The translations under genes and the position numbers were made by a program. Below, piece after piece: positions 33,373 through 42,246 of a stretch of DNA of 64,000 bases (position 1 is its first letter; each line of letters opens with the position of its first letter). The notes beneath the pieces are model-generated. The model ran no database searches. It was not told where the DNA came from and saw only the letters and a program-made list of their open reading frames with translations. The stretch is from Corynebacterium variabile. Its GTDB lineage: Bacteria; Actinomycetota; Actinomycetes; Mycobacteriales; Mycobacteriaceae. Where the stretch lies: NCBI RefSeq assembly GCF_006539825.1, contig NZ_BJNT01000005.1, forward strand, positions 169,538-233,537, written 5' to 3'.

Positions 33373-33451
33373 GTTCACCTCGGATACATCACAGCCCATG
33401 CCGGATTCAGACCCGAAAAGTGGCACAGCGTGTGATGTATCTGAGGTGAAC
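33373..33451. repeat. Long near-perfect inverted repeat between HAD gene and YbjN gene
   Basis: A 21-bp arm at 33373-33393 (starting GTTCACCTCGGATACATC) pairs with 33431-33451 with one mismatch, around 37 bases. Outside the arms both sides carry further TTCAC/GTGAA and GGGGAA matches (33353-33372 and 33452-33475), so symmetry extends over about 120 bp. There is no T-tract and the sequence is more AT-rich than its surroundings. Could be a mobile palindrome, an operator pair or a bidirectional RNA structure. Confidence 0.7.
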
Positions 33452-33485
33452 GCGGGACTGGGGAAGTGAACGCGAAGGTGCCGCC

Positions 33486-34385
33486 TCAGAACCAGCGCTC
33501 GAGGACCCGCGCCACGCCGTCCTCGTCATTGGACGCGGTCCGGTGGTCGGTGGCTGCGGCCACCTCGTCCACCGCGTTCCCCATCGCGAACCCGTGCCCG
33601 GCCCAGCGCAGCATCGCCAGGTCATTGGGCATGTCGCCGAAGGCAACGACGGTCGCCGGGTCGATGTCCGGCACGGCGTCCGCGCCGACGTCCGAGCCCG
33701 AGGCGTCCCCCAGGGCATGGGCCAGCCCTGACAGCTTCGTCACCCCGGGGACGTTGACCTCCAGCAGTCCACCGTGGAAGGACCAGGTGACATGGGCGTC
33801 CGCCGGGTCGACGACGGGGTTGACCAGCTCGAACATGTCGGCCGAGAGCATGTTCTCGTGGCGGACCAGCAGCTTCACCGCGGGCTTCGACAGCAGCACA
33901 TCACGGGTCTCCACGGCGTGTTCGTCGGTGTCCCAGGCGTGCGGGTAGGCGGGTTCGACCGCGAAAAGTTCCGACGCCCGGTCAAAGGCACTGGTCCCGG
34001 TCCGCTCCACGGCGAAGCTCACCGGCCCCAGGCCCATCCGGGCCAACGGGGCGGCGGTGGCCTCGAGGATCGCGCGGGTCACCCGGCGCAGGACCGCCGG
34101 TGCCAGTTCGGCGGCGTAGGTGATGCGGTCGGTGGCCGCGTCATAGACGACGGCCCCGTTGGCGCAGACGCACACCGGGGTGATGCTGAGCTGTTCGACG
34201 ACCGGCAGCATCCACCGCGCCGGTCGGCCGGAGGCGGGGATGAACCGCGCACCGGCGGCGACGGCCCGCCCGATGACCTCGCGGGTCCGGGATGAGACCC
34301 GGTCCGCGGAGGTCAGCAGGGTGCCGTCGAGGTCACTGATGATCAGTGACGGCGCTGCGGTCAACGCTTCAGCAGTTTCTTCCAC
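33486..34385 (-). CDS. Cof-type HAD hydrolase
   Basis: Haloacid dehalogenase-like phosphatase of 299 residues. Nucleophile motif SDLDGTLLTS near residue 18, ASGRPARWM for motif II, and VVAFGDMPNDLAMLRWAGHG for motif IV, with a Cof-type C2 cap between. Likely hydrolyses a sugar or nucleotide phosphate. It overlaps the end of the PlsC gene by 25 bp, so it is in an operon downstream of plsC and serS, as in C. glutamicum. Confidence 0.88.
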   Translation of the reverse strand: MEETAEALTAAPSLIISDLDGTLLTSADRVSSRTREVIGRAVAAGARFIPASGRPARWMLPVVEQLSITPVCVCANGAVVYDAATDRITYAAELAPAVLRRVTRAILEATAAPLARMGLGPVSFAVERTGTSAFDRASELFAVEPAYPHAWDTDEHAVETRDVLLSKPAVKLLVRHENMLSADMFELVNPVVDPADAHVTWSFHGGLLEVNVPGVTKLSGLAHALGDASGSDVGADAVPDIDPATVVAFGDMPNDLAMLRWAGHGFAMGNAVDEVAAATDHRTASNDEDGVARVLERWF

Positions 34386-35287
34386 AGCGGCTTCTTCTCA
34401 GGCCGGGGATTCGCCGCCTTCTCCGCCTCACGGGCGGCGCGCTCCTCGCGACGCTTCTGCGCGTCCTCCCGGTCCTTGACCGTGGCGTCCTCCAGCGACG
34501 GGGCGGACCCGCCGAGCGAGACCGGCATCCAGTTCTCCCCCTCGGGGAAGGGGCCGTAGAGCTCGTCGTAGTGGGCGCGCACCTCATCGAGGCCGGCGGC
34601 CATCGCGTCGTGCAGGCGCTGCGCGGAAGCCTTCGCGTCCTCGGTGACCTCGACGGGTTCCCGGACGGAGACGATGAGGTCGGCGCTCTTCAGCCGCCAG
34701 ATCGGCTTGCGTCCCTTCGTCCAGATCCGCTGCGAACCCCAGATCACCACAGGGATCAGCGGGACGCCGGCCTCGTGCGCGATGCGCGCGGCACCGTCCT
34801 TGACCTCCTTGATCTCGAAGGATCGGGAGATCGTGGCCTCCGGGAAGATGCCGATGAGCTCACCGTCGGCGGCCCGACGGGTCGCTTCCTTGACGGACGC
34901 CGCGCCGTCGGCACGGTCCACGGGGATGTGCTTACAGCCGCTCATCGCAGGGCCGGCGACGGGGTTGTCCCAGATCTCCTTCTTCGCCATGAAGCGGACG
35001 AGGCGTCCGCCCTGGTAGGCGGCGGGGATGCCGCCGAAGACGAAGTCCCAGTAGCCGGTGTGGTTGACCGCCAGGACCGCGCCGCCGGTGGCGGGGATGC
35101 GCTCCGGGTGCTGGATCTCCACGTTGAGGTGCTGCATCCGGCGCATCCACAGCTTCGCGAAGGGGATGATGATCCGGCCGTAGAAGGGTTCCCGCGACTC
35201 CGGGTGGGGCGGGGTGTCCGGCAGGGCCGGGGTGACCGTGAACCCCTTGGGGAGCCAGAAGTGGTCGCGGGGCAGCTTGAATGCCAT
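34361..35287 (-). CDS. 1-acyl-glycerol-3-phosphate acyltransferase (PlsC-like)
   Basis: 308 residues with the acyltransferase motifs in order: NHTGYWDF (HxxxxD-type catalytic pair), the GxxF-type RFMAKKEIW region, FPEATISRSFEIK and VPLIPVVIWGS. The C-terminal 70 residues are highly charged. It esterifies a glycerol-phosphate backbone for membrane phospholipids, though acylation of a glycolipid is possible. Located 32 bp after serS. Confidence 0.88.
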   Translation of the reverse strand: MAFKLPRDHFWLPKGFTVTPALPDTPPHPESREPFYGRIIIPFAKLWMRRMQHLNVEIQHPERIPATGGAVLAVNHTGYWDFVFGGIPAAYQGGRLVRFMAKKEIWDNPVAGPAMSGCKHIPVDRADGAASVKEATRRAADGELIGIFPEATISRSFEIKEVKDGAARIAHEAGVPLIPVVIWGSQRIWTKGRKPIWRLKSADLIVSVREPVEVTEDAKASAQRLHDAMAAGLDEVRAHYDELYGPFPEGENWMPVSLGGSAPSLEDATVKDREDAQKRREERAAREAEKAANPRPEKKPLWKKLLKR

Positions 35288-35319
35288 GGAGTGTCTCTAC
35301 CTCTTCTACGTCTTCAGTT

Positions 35320-36594
35320 CTACTTGCTCTTGGGTGTCAGGACGTCCTTGCCGATGAACGGGCGCAGTGCCTCGGGGACGACGACGGAGCCGTCGGCCTG
35401 CTGGTTGTTCTCCAGGATGGCGACGAGCCACCGGGTGGTGGCCAGGGTGCCGTTGAGCGTGGCGGCGGTCTGCGCCTTGCCGTTCTCGTCACGGTAGCGG
35501 GTCTTGAGACGCCGCGCCTGGAAAGTGGTGCAGTTCGAGGTGGAGGTCAGCTCGCGGTAGGTGTTCTGGGTCGGGACCCAGGCCTCGGTGTCGAACTTGC
35601 GGGACGCGGAGGAGCCCAGGTCCCCGCCGGCGACGTCGATGACGCGGTAGGGCACCTCGACGGCGGCGAGCATGTCCTTCTCCATGGCCAGCAGCTGCTG
35701 GTGGATCTCCTCGGCGTCCTCCGGCTTGGCGTAGACGAACATCTCGACCTTGTCGAACTGGTGGACGCGGAGGATGCCGCGGGTGTCCTTGCCGTAGGAA
35801 CCGGCCTCACGACGGAAGCAGGAGGACCAGCCGGCGTACTTCACGGGTCCCTCGGAGAGGTCGATGATCTCGTCGGAGTGGTAGCCGGCCAGGGCGACCT
35901 CGGAGGTGCCGACGAGGAAGAGGTCGTCCTCGTCGAGGTGGTAGATCTCGTCGGCGTGGGCGCCGAGGAAGCCGGTACCGGCCATGATCTCGGGGCGCAC
36001 GAGCACCGGCGGGATCATGAGCTGGAAGCCGTGCTCGACGGCCTTGCGGGCGGCGAGCTGCAGCATGGCGAGCTGGAGCAGGGCGCCGTCGCCGGTGAGG
36101 AAGTAGAAGCGGGCGCCGGAGACCTTCGCGCCGCGCTCCATGTCGATCAGGCCGAGGGACTCGCCGAGCTCCAGGTGGTCCTTGGGCTCGAAGTCGAACT
36201 CGCGCGGGGTGCCGATGTGCTCGAGGACGACGAAATCGTCCTCGCCGCCGGCCGGGGCACCGGTGACGATGTTGGAGATCCTGAACTGGAGGTCGTGGAC
36301 GTCCTGCTCGGCGTCCTTCTCGTCGGCCTCGATCTTCTTGACGGCCTCGGCGAGCTCCTTGCCCCTGGCCTTGAGCTGCTCACGCTCCTCGGAGGTGGCA
36401 TCCTTCATCTGCTTGCCCATGGACCTGGAGTAGGCCTTGGCCTCGCCGCGGGCGGTGTCTGCGGCGGCGATGAGGTCGCGTCGGCGCTGATCGGCTTCCA
36501 GGAGCTGGTCGACCAGCGACGGGTCCTCGCCACGGGTGCGCTGTGAATCTCGGACGACGTCGGGGTTCTCCCGGAGGAACTTCAGATCAATCAT
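35320..36594 (-). CDS. serS: Seryl-tRNA synthetase
   Basis: 424 residues from [12 protein letters not shown], the usual start of the family. N-terminal coiled-coil arm (about 28-110, rich in Lys/Glu/Ala), then class II motifs: motif 2 ([30 protein letters not shown]) and motif 3 ([20 protein letters not shown]). Serine-binding TSE in [10 protein letters not shown]. Housekeeping, charges tRNA-Ser and tRNA-Sec if present. Confidence 0.97.
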   Translation of the reverse strand: MIDLKFLRENPDVVRDSQRTRGEDPSLVDQLLEADQRRRDLIAAADTARGEAKAYSRSMGKQMKDATSEEREQLKARGKELAEAVKKIEADEKDAEQDVHDLQFRISNIVTGAPAGGEDDFVVLEHIGTPREFDFEPKDHLELGESLGLIDMERGAKVSGARFYFLTGDGALLQLAMLQLAARKAVEHGFQLMIPPVLVRPEIMAGTGFLGAHADEIYHLDEDDLFLVGTSEVALAGYHSDEIIDLSEGPVKYAGWSSCFRREAGSYGKDTRGILRVHQFDKVEMFVYAKPEDAEEIHQQLLAMEKDMLAAVEVPYRVIDVAGGDLGSSASRKFDTEAWVPTQNTYRELTSTSNCTTFQARRLKTRYRDENGKAQTAATLNGTLATTRWLVAILENNQQADGSVVVPEALRPFIGKDVLTPKSK

Positions 36595-36626
36595 GACGAC
36601 CAGCTTAGCGGCACCGGCATGACACA

Positions 36627-37706
36627 ATGGTCAGCATGTCCTCTGAAACGCCCTCGCCGTCCCCTGAGCGTCCTGAGCAGACTGAGCACACTGAGCACGC
36701 TGAGCCGGTTGTGCAGACTGAGTCCGCTGAGCGTCCGCTGCACCCGCGCCGTCGCCGCGTCCTGAAGACCGTGCTCGTCGCCGCACTGTGCGGTGGCGTG
36801 GCTGCGGCGATGTACGCGGTCGTCAGTCCGGACGGGTCCAGCCCGGTCGTCCCTGAGAAAGAGGACGTGGCATCTGAGCCGGCGTCCTTCACTGACGCGG
36901 ACGAGGGCAGTTGCCTGAACTGGACGCAGGACGGGGAGGTGACGCGCGACATCGTCACGGTGGACTGCGCGCAGCCGCACCGTTTCGAGGTCGCGACCAG
37001 GGAGGACCTGTCGCAGTACCCGTCCAGTGAGTTCGGGGAGGACGCCCCGCAGCCGAACCTGGAGCGCCAGTCGCAGCTGACTGCAGAGCTGTGCACCGGC
37101 CCGGTGACGGAGTACATGGGCGGCAAGCTGGACCCGAATGGCCGGTACACGATCTCGCCGATCCTGCCGCCCGCTGAGGGCTGGGCCGAGGGCGACCGAA
37201 CCCTGCTGTGCGGTGTGATGGAGACGGATGTCGACGGCACCGCCGAGGAGGTCACCGGCGTGGCCGCCGGAGCGGACCAGTCGCGCTTCTCGGAGGTGGA
37301 CGCCTGCGTCCGCGCCGACGGGAACACGGCGTCTGAGGTGCCGTGTGAGCAGCCGCATTCGTGGCAGGTGACAAAGGTCGTGAACCTGGGCGACAACTTC
37401 GACGGCGCATGGCCGACGGTGGACGACCAGAACAAGTGGCTGGCCGGAGTGTGCCAGGCGGCGGCGGTCGACTACCTGGGCGGTGGGGACGCCGGGGACG
37501 GGGCGCTCTACCAGTCGACACTGGCCCCGTTCTGGACCTCCATCGCAGAGGATTCCTGGAATGCCGGGTCGCGGACGGTGAACTGTGCGCTGACGAAGGG
37601 ACGTGAGGACGGCAGCTTCGCCGACCTGGCCGGGGATGTGCGCAACGGGTTCACCATCGACGGCAACCCGCCGGAGCCGCAGCCGGCGCGGAACCCGAAG
37701 AAGTAG
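36627..37706 (+). CDS. Septum formation family membrane protein
   Basis: 359 residues. Acidic N-terminal tail with EHTEHAEP repeats, basic stretch, one membrane helix ([20 protein letters not shown], about 49-68) and a long extracytoplasmic part made of two related halves. Each half carries conserved Cys and His residues ([10 protein letters not shown]...[11 protein letters not shown] and DACVRADGN...[11 protein letters not shown]), the pattern of the septum-formation family (Pfam Septum_form). Suggested role in cell division; not proven. Starts at 36627 or the third downstream ATG at 36636. Confidence 0.8.
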   Translation: MVSMSSETPSPSPERPEQTEHTEHAEPVVQTESAERPLHPRRRRVLKTVLVAALCGGVAAAMYAVVSPDGSSPVVPEKEDVASEPASFTDADEGSCLNWTQDGEVTRDIVTVDCAQPHRFEVATREDLSQYPSSEFGEDAPQPNLERQSQLTAELCTGPVTEYMGGKLDPNGRYTISPILPPAEGWAEGDRTLLCGVMETDVDGTAEEVTGVAAGADQSRFSEVDACVRADGNTASEVPCEQPHSWQVTKVVNLGDNFDGAWPTVDDQNKWLAGVCQAAAVDYLGGGDAGDGALYQSTLAPFWTSIAEDSWNAGSRTVNCALTKGREDGSFADLAGDVRNGFTIDGNPPEPQPARNPKK

Positions 37707-37708
37707 GG

Positions 37709-38707
37709 TTACCGTGCCGCGGTGGACCGATCAATGAGCAGCGCCGCCAGTTCCTTCATGTGATCGCCGTGAAGGAACGGCGCGGGGAGCGTCAGCGTTC
37801 TGATGTCGAAGTCAGATCCGAGAACGTGCAGATGAATATCCCCGTCCGAGCGGACGCGCACCCGGTGCCACAGGACGGTATCCACTTCCGCGGTGGTGAT
37901 ATCCGCGAGCGCGACCCTTGCCCGGACCAGGCGTCCGAGACGGATGCGCAACACATCCTCGTCGTCGACACGGAGCACGGACGCACCGACTGCCTGGTAG
38001 CCCCACACCGTCAACGGGGCCGCAGCGCCTGCGATGAAGAGCAGCCACCCCAGGGAATCGTTCGGGGTGGCGCCGAGCAGCCCCTTAATTCCGACGACGG
38101 CGCCGAGGACCAGCACGCCCATCAGAGGGGCAAGAACGGGCCACGGGTAGCCGCACCGAATTCTCCAGGGTCCCGACCAACCCCGCGGGCCGCCACTGAG
38201 TTCGGGACGCAGGATGCTCGCACGGGGTTGGATGCCGGTCACAGGGAGAAAGAGGACAACGGCGACGAGTGCCGCCAGCACGGGATCGCAGCCGGTACAC
38301 GTCACTGTGGCAACGGCGAGAAGCGCGAGCACCACCACTGTGGTTGCCGCGGCCGCAAGACGGAACTCCGGCAGAACCTCGTAGTCCTTCTTCGGTGGGA
38401 CCTCTCCGCCTTCCGCCCCGCGCGCATTGACAAGACCTCTCAGCGCATACATGTCCAGATCCGGGAAGGCAGTCCCCGGAACAACGAGAACCCTTCGTTG
38501 CTTGCGGACCCCGAACACGCGGGATTCCACCGACGGATAGACCGCCAGCCTGAGTTGATCAGGAGTGCTGAAGCCCCGGTACCGGGTGGCCAGAACGGTG
38601 GCGAGGGAGTGACGGTTCAACTGAGCCGTGAAAGAGCTCTGCCTACCGACACTGAGCCGGAGAGCGCTTCCGGTGAGCTGCAGGCTGGTCGGACCGAGTT
38701 CCGACAT
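37709..38707 (-). CDS. Membrane protein of unknown function, last gene of a three-gene cassette
   Basis: 332 residues from MSELGPTSLQL; a GTG at 38734 would add nine. The N-terminal part is soluble and beta-rich with Arg pairs (YRGFSTPDQLRLAVYPSVES), followed by four or five hydrophobic helices (about 125-250) and a soluble C-terminal domain with WGYQAVGASVLRVDDEDVL and DIRTLTLPAPF. I recognise no family. It follows the double-amber gene by 36 bp and seems to belong to one transcription unit with it. Its stop is close to the end of the convergent septum gene. Confidence 0.65.
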   Translation of the reverse strand: MSELGPTSLQLTGSALRLSVGRQSSFTAQLNRHSLATVLATRYRGFSTPDQLRLAVYPSVESRVFGVRKQRRVLVVPGTAFPDLDMYALRGLVNARGAEGGEVPPKKDYEVLPEFRLAAAATTVVVLALLAVATVTCTGCDPVLAALVAVVLFLPVTGIQPRASILRPELSGGPRGWSGPWRIRCGYPWPVLAPLMGVLVLGAVVGIKGLLGATPNDSLGWLLFIAGAAAPLTVWGYQAVGASVLRVDDEDVLRIRLGRLVRARVALADITTAEVDTVLWHRVRVRSDGDIHLHVLGSDFDIRTLTLPAPFLHGDHMKELAALLIDRSTAAR

Positions 38708-38743
38708 CAAGAAGAAGATTCCGGACCACAGCACCAGGCAGTG

Positions 38744-39514
38744 TCACTCGTCCCACCAGTTCTTCGGAAGAGGCCCGCCGCCAGCGGAATCCACCGGCGC
38801 GGACTGCGACCCGAATCCCGGGAGAACCTGCTGGGACTGTCCAGCCTCCTCGGCACGTTCCTCGTCCGCGAACGGGGTTCCCTCCTTGTCGAAGTTCCAC
38901 CCGCGGGCCGGAACCTCGATCCGCCACGGAGTCCAGACCTGACGACCGTAGTGATCTGTCGACAGGGTCTCTGCCGTGACGCACCATCCCGACAGCGTCC
39001 GCAGGCTGCTGGCATGCAGCGACTCCGGAGTGAAGCGGAAATGACGACGCTACGCGCGCATCCGGCAGTACCGGCCGTCGAACTCGAGTCGCCGGTTCCT
39101 GAACAGTTCGACGAGCACGAACACCAGGCCGACGACCGCTATGACCACCATTCCCGTTGCCCGCCGCTCCTGACTGGCGGACTGATCCTGGCCGGATGCC
39201 CATATACCGAACCCGAACGTCGCGAGCATGAGGATCACCACCGGGGCGAGCTACATCAGCTTGCCGCCCAGCGACAGGGTCCACACAGTTCCAGGAGCGG
39301 TCGGGATCCGGCTGTCGGCGTCCTCCGGACGAGCACGGGTCGCGACGTCCTGGACCAGCAGCAGAAGGGGAAGCGCTGCTGCTGCGAGCGGAGCGGCGTA
39401 CTCCCCCGCCCAGTCACTCCCGACGGACAGGACGCCGAGACCGACGACTCCTCCGACGCTGAATACCCAGAGAAAACCGGCCGTCAACCGACCCCGGTAA
39501 TCGGCAGGCCCCAT
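38744..39514 (-). pseudogene. Membrane protein gene with two in-frame amber codons
   Basis: Reading from ATG 39514 (overlapping the previous stop as TGATG) one frame runs to a TGA at 38744, interrupted by TAG at 39251-39253 and TAG at 39050-39052. Each segment looks like protein: membrane helices before and after the first TAG (TAGFLWVFSVGGVVGLGVLS; APVVILMLATFGFGIWASGQ), and after the second a Trp-rich soluble domain (WCVTAETLSTDHYGRQVWTP, then ARGWNFDKEGTPF, ending GPLPKNWWDE). Without the stops it would be one protein of about 256 residues. No frameshift is needed. Either a recent pseudogene with two nonsense mutations, readthrough, or a split into pieces. Other genes here use TAG as a normal stop, for example pks13. 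Confidence 0.7.
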
Positions 39515-39846
39515 CACCAGACCTTGTCGACCCAGGCGGAGTAGTTGATGCCGCCGGGCAGGATGACCTGGCCGAGGGAGATGATGTTCCTGCCACCATT
39601 GGTACTCCAGAGCTCCTGACCCGGGTAGACACGGCAGTCACCCTGGGTCCGACCGCCGTGCACGGGACCGACACGCACATCATTCTGCCAACTGCACATT
39701 GTCGCCTTGTTCGAGCCTGCCGCCGGGGCAGCCGACGCGGCCGGCGCCATCGCTCCGGCGATAGCGCCGAGACCGGCGACGGCGACAGCACCGCGGGTGG
39801 CCCAGCGCCGCAGCCCCGAGGGTCGTGAAGAGTTCAGGTCAGTCAT
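39514..39846 (-). CDS. Small secreted protein, first gene of the cassette
   Basis: 110 residues: Tat/Sec-like signal (RPSGLRRWATRGAVAVAGLG, cleavage near ASAAPA) and a mature part of about 70 residues with two Cys (MCSWQND and GDCRVYPG) likely disulfide-bonded, many Gly and Trp, and a hydrophobic C-terminus (INYSAWVDKVW). It resembles small secreted peptides or bacteriocin-like proteins in layout but matches no family I know. The stop overlaps the start of the amber gene, so the cassette is coupled. Confidence 0.65.
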   Translation of the reverse strand: MTDLNSSRPSGLRRWATRGAVAVAGLGAIAGAMAPAASAAPAAGSNKATMCSWQNDVRVGPVHGGRTQGDCRVYPGQELWSTNGGRNIISLGQVILPGGINYSAWVDKVW

Positions 39847-39960
39847 GGTTCCTCCAGATACAGGTACGTCAACAGGACCACTCTGTAACGTCCGCTACAG
39901 ATAGTCATCTCGGGAAACCTATCAGCAGCACACTGAGTCGCGCAGAGGAAACCTCATAAC

Positions 39961-39989
39961 TGACATAGATTGTGCTTCGATCCATGTCA
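39961..39989. promoter_or_regulatory. Inverted repeat between the divergent cassette and metallopeptidase gene
   Basis: TGACATAGAT (39961-39970) and ATCCATGTCA (39980-39989) pair with one mismatch around 9 bases in the AT-richest part of the 242-bp gap between divergent genes. A weaker repeat CTGTAACGTCCGCTACAG lies at 39883-39900. Both are placed where operators of either promoter would sit. Confidence 0.4.
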
Positions 39990-40088
39990 GGGTATTGCTG
40001 CGTCCTCGCTCCTCCTCGCTGTGCCCACCACAACTACACTCGATCCCAGTAACCACACCACCTGACATGAACAATCCGGAGGCTCCCC

Positions 40089-40436
40089 ATGGTCGAGGTC
40101 ACCGACGAAGAGTTCGAGGAACTCGTCGACCGGGGACTCGACATGATCCCCCGGAAACTCCTCAACAGCCTGAACAACGTCGCCATCGTCGTCGAGGACC
40201 GCAATGAGGAGGACCCCACCCTCCTCGGCCTCTACCACGGAGTCGCACTCACCGAGCGCTCCGTCGAATGGCCGACGTACCTGCCGGACAAGATCAGCAT
40301 CTACCGGGGCGCCCTGTGCGACTGGTGCCGCTCCCACGATGAGCTGGTGGAACAGGTCGCCATCACCGTCGTCCACGAGATCGGGCATCACTTCGGCATC
40401 GACGATGCCCGGCTCCACGAGCTCGGCTGGGGTTGA
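40089..40436 (+). CDS. Zincin-like metallopeptidase family protein
   Basis: 115 residues of the minimal zincin family (Pfam Zincin_1). The active site HEIGHHFGIDDARLHELGW near residue 98 has two His and a Glu with a downstream acidic residue. EFEELVDRGLDMIP at the N-terminus is typical. Good ribosome binding site (GGAGG). Substrate unknown; members are widespread single-gene proteins in actinobacteria. Confidence 0.88.
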   Translation: MVEVTDEEFEELVDRGLDMIPRKLLNSLNNVAIVVEDRNEEDPTLLGLYHGVALTERSVEWPTYLPDKISIYRGALCDWCRSHDELVEQVAITVVHEIGHHFGIDDARLHELGWG

Positions 40437-40457
40437 GCCCGGGACTCCGGGTGCGCT

Positions 40458-40518
40458 GCAGGTGCGCGTCGACCGGTTGGTCCGGGCAGAAGATTCCACC
40501 CCGTCGACGCACACCTGC
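40458..40518. terminator. Hairpin after metallopeptidase gene
   Basis: GCAGGTGCGCGTCGAC and GTCGACGCACACCTGC pair over 16 bp with one mismatch around 29 bases, 22 bp after the stop. Could terminate this gene; the loop is long for a classical terminator. Confidence 0.45.
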
Positions 40519-40570
40519 ACGGGGTAGCGGTGATCATGCTGGCCCGGACCATGATGCGTCCGCCGTTGTC

Positions 40571-40632
40571 GGCAGTACGCAGCGTCAGGCTGTTTTCGTC
40601 ACCCTGCCAACAGCCTCAGACTGCGCGATGCC
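40571..40632. repeat. Inverted-repeat element, copy 2
   Basis: Arms at 40571-40594 and 40609-40632 pair at 18 of 24 positions. The right arm matches that of the element at 28039-28098 (27 of 31 bases over 40609-40639). It lies between convergent genes. Read as coding sequence, both right arms and the inverse of the first left arm spell a Leu-x-Leu-Arg-Asp-Ala motif, which may be coincidence or mark a relic of a gene end. Confidence 0.6.
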
Positions 40633-40650
40633 GCCGTCCCAGCCCGCAGG

Positions 40651-42177
40651 TTAGACCCGGGCGCCCACAGACTCAGCACCCTCGATCGGCATGGTGTCGA
40701 GGTCGTACTTCTCATTGGTCTCGAGCCCCTCGAGAACCTCGGCGACCTCATGCTCCTCGTCGACGACCGGCATGGAGCCGAGCAGGTTGCGTCCCGCAGA
40801 CTCCCGCATGAAGTACACACCCATGCCGCCGACGATGCAGGCGAACATGATGTAGTACGCACCGGCATAGTCGGAACCGATGATGTTCTGCAGCGCGGTG
40901 ATGACGAACCCGGTGGTACCACCGAACAGGGCGACCGCGACATTGAACATCAGGCCCATCGCCGTGTACCGGCTGGCCGTCGGGAACAGGGACGGCAGGG
41001 CCGAGGCCTGGATCGAAACCTGGAACATCATGATCACACCGATGATCATCAGGCCCGCCAGCGTGGACCACACGTGGTCCAGCATCATCAGCGCGAAGGC
41101 AGGGATCGCGAAGACCACACCGACCACACAGCCGGCGATCATCACCGGGCGGCGACCGATCCGGTCGGACAGGGACCCGAACAGCGGCAGTCCGACAGAG
41201 ACGATGATCAGCACCGGCACCAGCAGGGCATTGCCGTGGACGGTGTCGTAACCGAGCGTGTCGGTGAGGTAGGTCGGCATGAACGTCGTCAGCGCGTAAC
41301 CGACGACCTGGGCACACATGACCAGCGCGGAACCCATGAGGATCTCCGCCCCGAAGTTGCGGAACAGGTAGCTGACCTGCCCCATCAGGCTCGTGGTATT
41401 ACCGCCGGACGCCGCGGTGGCGGCGTCCTCGCCCTCCTGGGAGGACACGTCGACAGTGTCACCGACGCGCTCCTCACGGCTCTCCTGCACAGCCTCGAAG
41501 GCCTGTGACTCCTCGATACTGGAGCGCATGTACAGGCCGACCAGGCCCAGCGGCAGTGCAACCCAGAAAGCGACACGCCAGCCCCAGGACTCCATCTGGG
41601 CGTCCGTCGTCACCACCTCCAGAATCGAGACCAGGGCGGCCGCGGCAGCGAAGCCCAGGTAGGAGCCGAGGTCCAGGAAGGACCCCCAGAAGCCGCGCTT
41701 CTTGTCCGAGGCGTACTCGGCGATGAACGTCGCCGCGCCGGCGTACTCGCCGCCGGTCGAGAAGCCCTGGATGAACTTCAGCAGGATCAGCAGGACCGGG
41801 GCGACGATGCCGATCTGCTGGTAGGTCGGCAGGCAGCCGATGAGGAACGTGCCTGCGGACATCATGATGATCGTGAACGCGAGGATCGCCTTGCGTCCCA
41901 CCCGGTCCCCGATGGGGCCGAGGATCAGTCCGCCGAGCGGGCGGACGAGGAATGTCACCGCGAGGGTGGCGAAGCTCGCCAGCCCGTCCCACGGTGAGGG
42001 CAGCGGGAAGAAGTGGAGGGTGATGTAGGTCATGACATAGGAGAAGACTCCGATGTCGTACCACTCCATGAAGTTCCCGAGCAGTGTGGCGCGCAGCGCC
42101 TTCTTCATCTTTGACTGGTCCACGACGTGAATGTCGCTCGCCTGGATCGGCGCCGGGGTGTGGGCATTGTTAGCCAC
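40651..42177 (-). CDS. MHS-family MFS transporter (ProP-like)
   Basis: 508 residues, twelve helices, metabolite:H+ symporter type. Family signatures: NFMEWYDIGVFSY at helix 1, DRVGRKAILAFTIIMMS in loop 2-3, STGGEYAGAATFIAEY in helix 4-5, and GSLSDRIGRRPVMIAGC after helix 8. Long central loop and charged C-tail as in ProP. Substrate may be proline/betaine or a small organic acid such as citrate or shikimate; not decidable here. Starts near its own promoter, about 70 bp from the phosphatase stop. Confidence 0.88.
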   Translation of the reverse strand: MANNAHTPAPIQASDIHVVDQSKMKKALRATLLGNFMEWYDIGVFSYVMTYITLHFFPLPSPWDGLASFATLAVTFLVRPLGGLILGPIGDRVGRKAILAFTIIMMSAGTFLIGCLPTYQQIGIVAPVLLILLKFIQGFSTGGEYAGAATFIAEYASDKKRGFWGSFLDLGSYLGFAAAAALVSILEVVTTDAQMESWGWRVAFWVALPLGLVGLYMRSSIEESQAFEAVQESREERVGDTVDVSSQEGEDAATAASGGNTTSLMGQVSYLFRNFGAEILMGSALVMCAQVVGYALTTFMPTYLTDTLGYDTVHGNALLVPVLIIVSVGLPLFGSLSDRIGRRPVMIAGCVVGVVFAIPAFALMMLDHVWSTLAGLMIIGVIMMFQVSIQASALPSLFPTASRYTAMGLMFNVAVALFGGTTGFVITALQNIIGSDYAGAYYIMFACIVGGMGVYFMRESAGRNLLGSMPVVDEEHEVAEVLEGLETNEKYDLDTMPIEGAESVGARV

Positions 42178-42246
42178 AACGGTTCCTTCCTATAGTCGAA
42201 CCCGATCGACCGTAGCGGAAACCAGGGGAAGATATAACTAAGTGAC

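Noticed and set aside
38643..39284. 213-residue minus-strand frame in another phase within the amber gene
   Set aside because: Arg/Gly-rich without hydrophobic pattern, whereas the split frame gives good helices and a plausible domain.
40433..40654. 73-residue ORF after the metallopeptidase
   Set aside because: Overlaps two inverted repeats and has no coding character or ribosome site.
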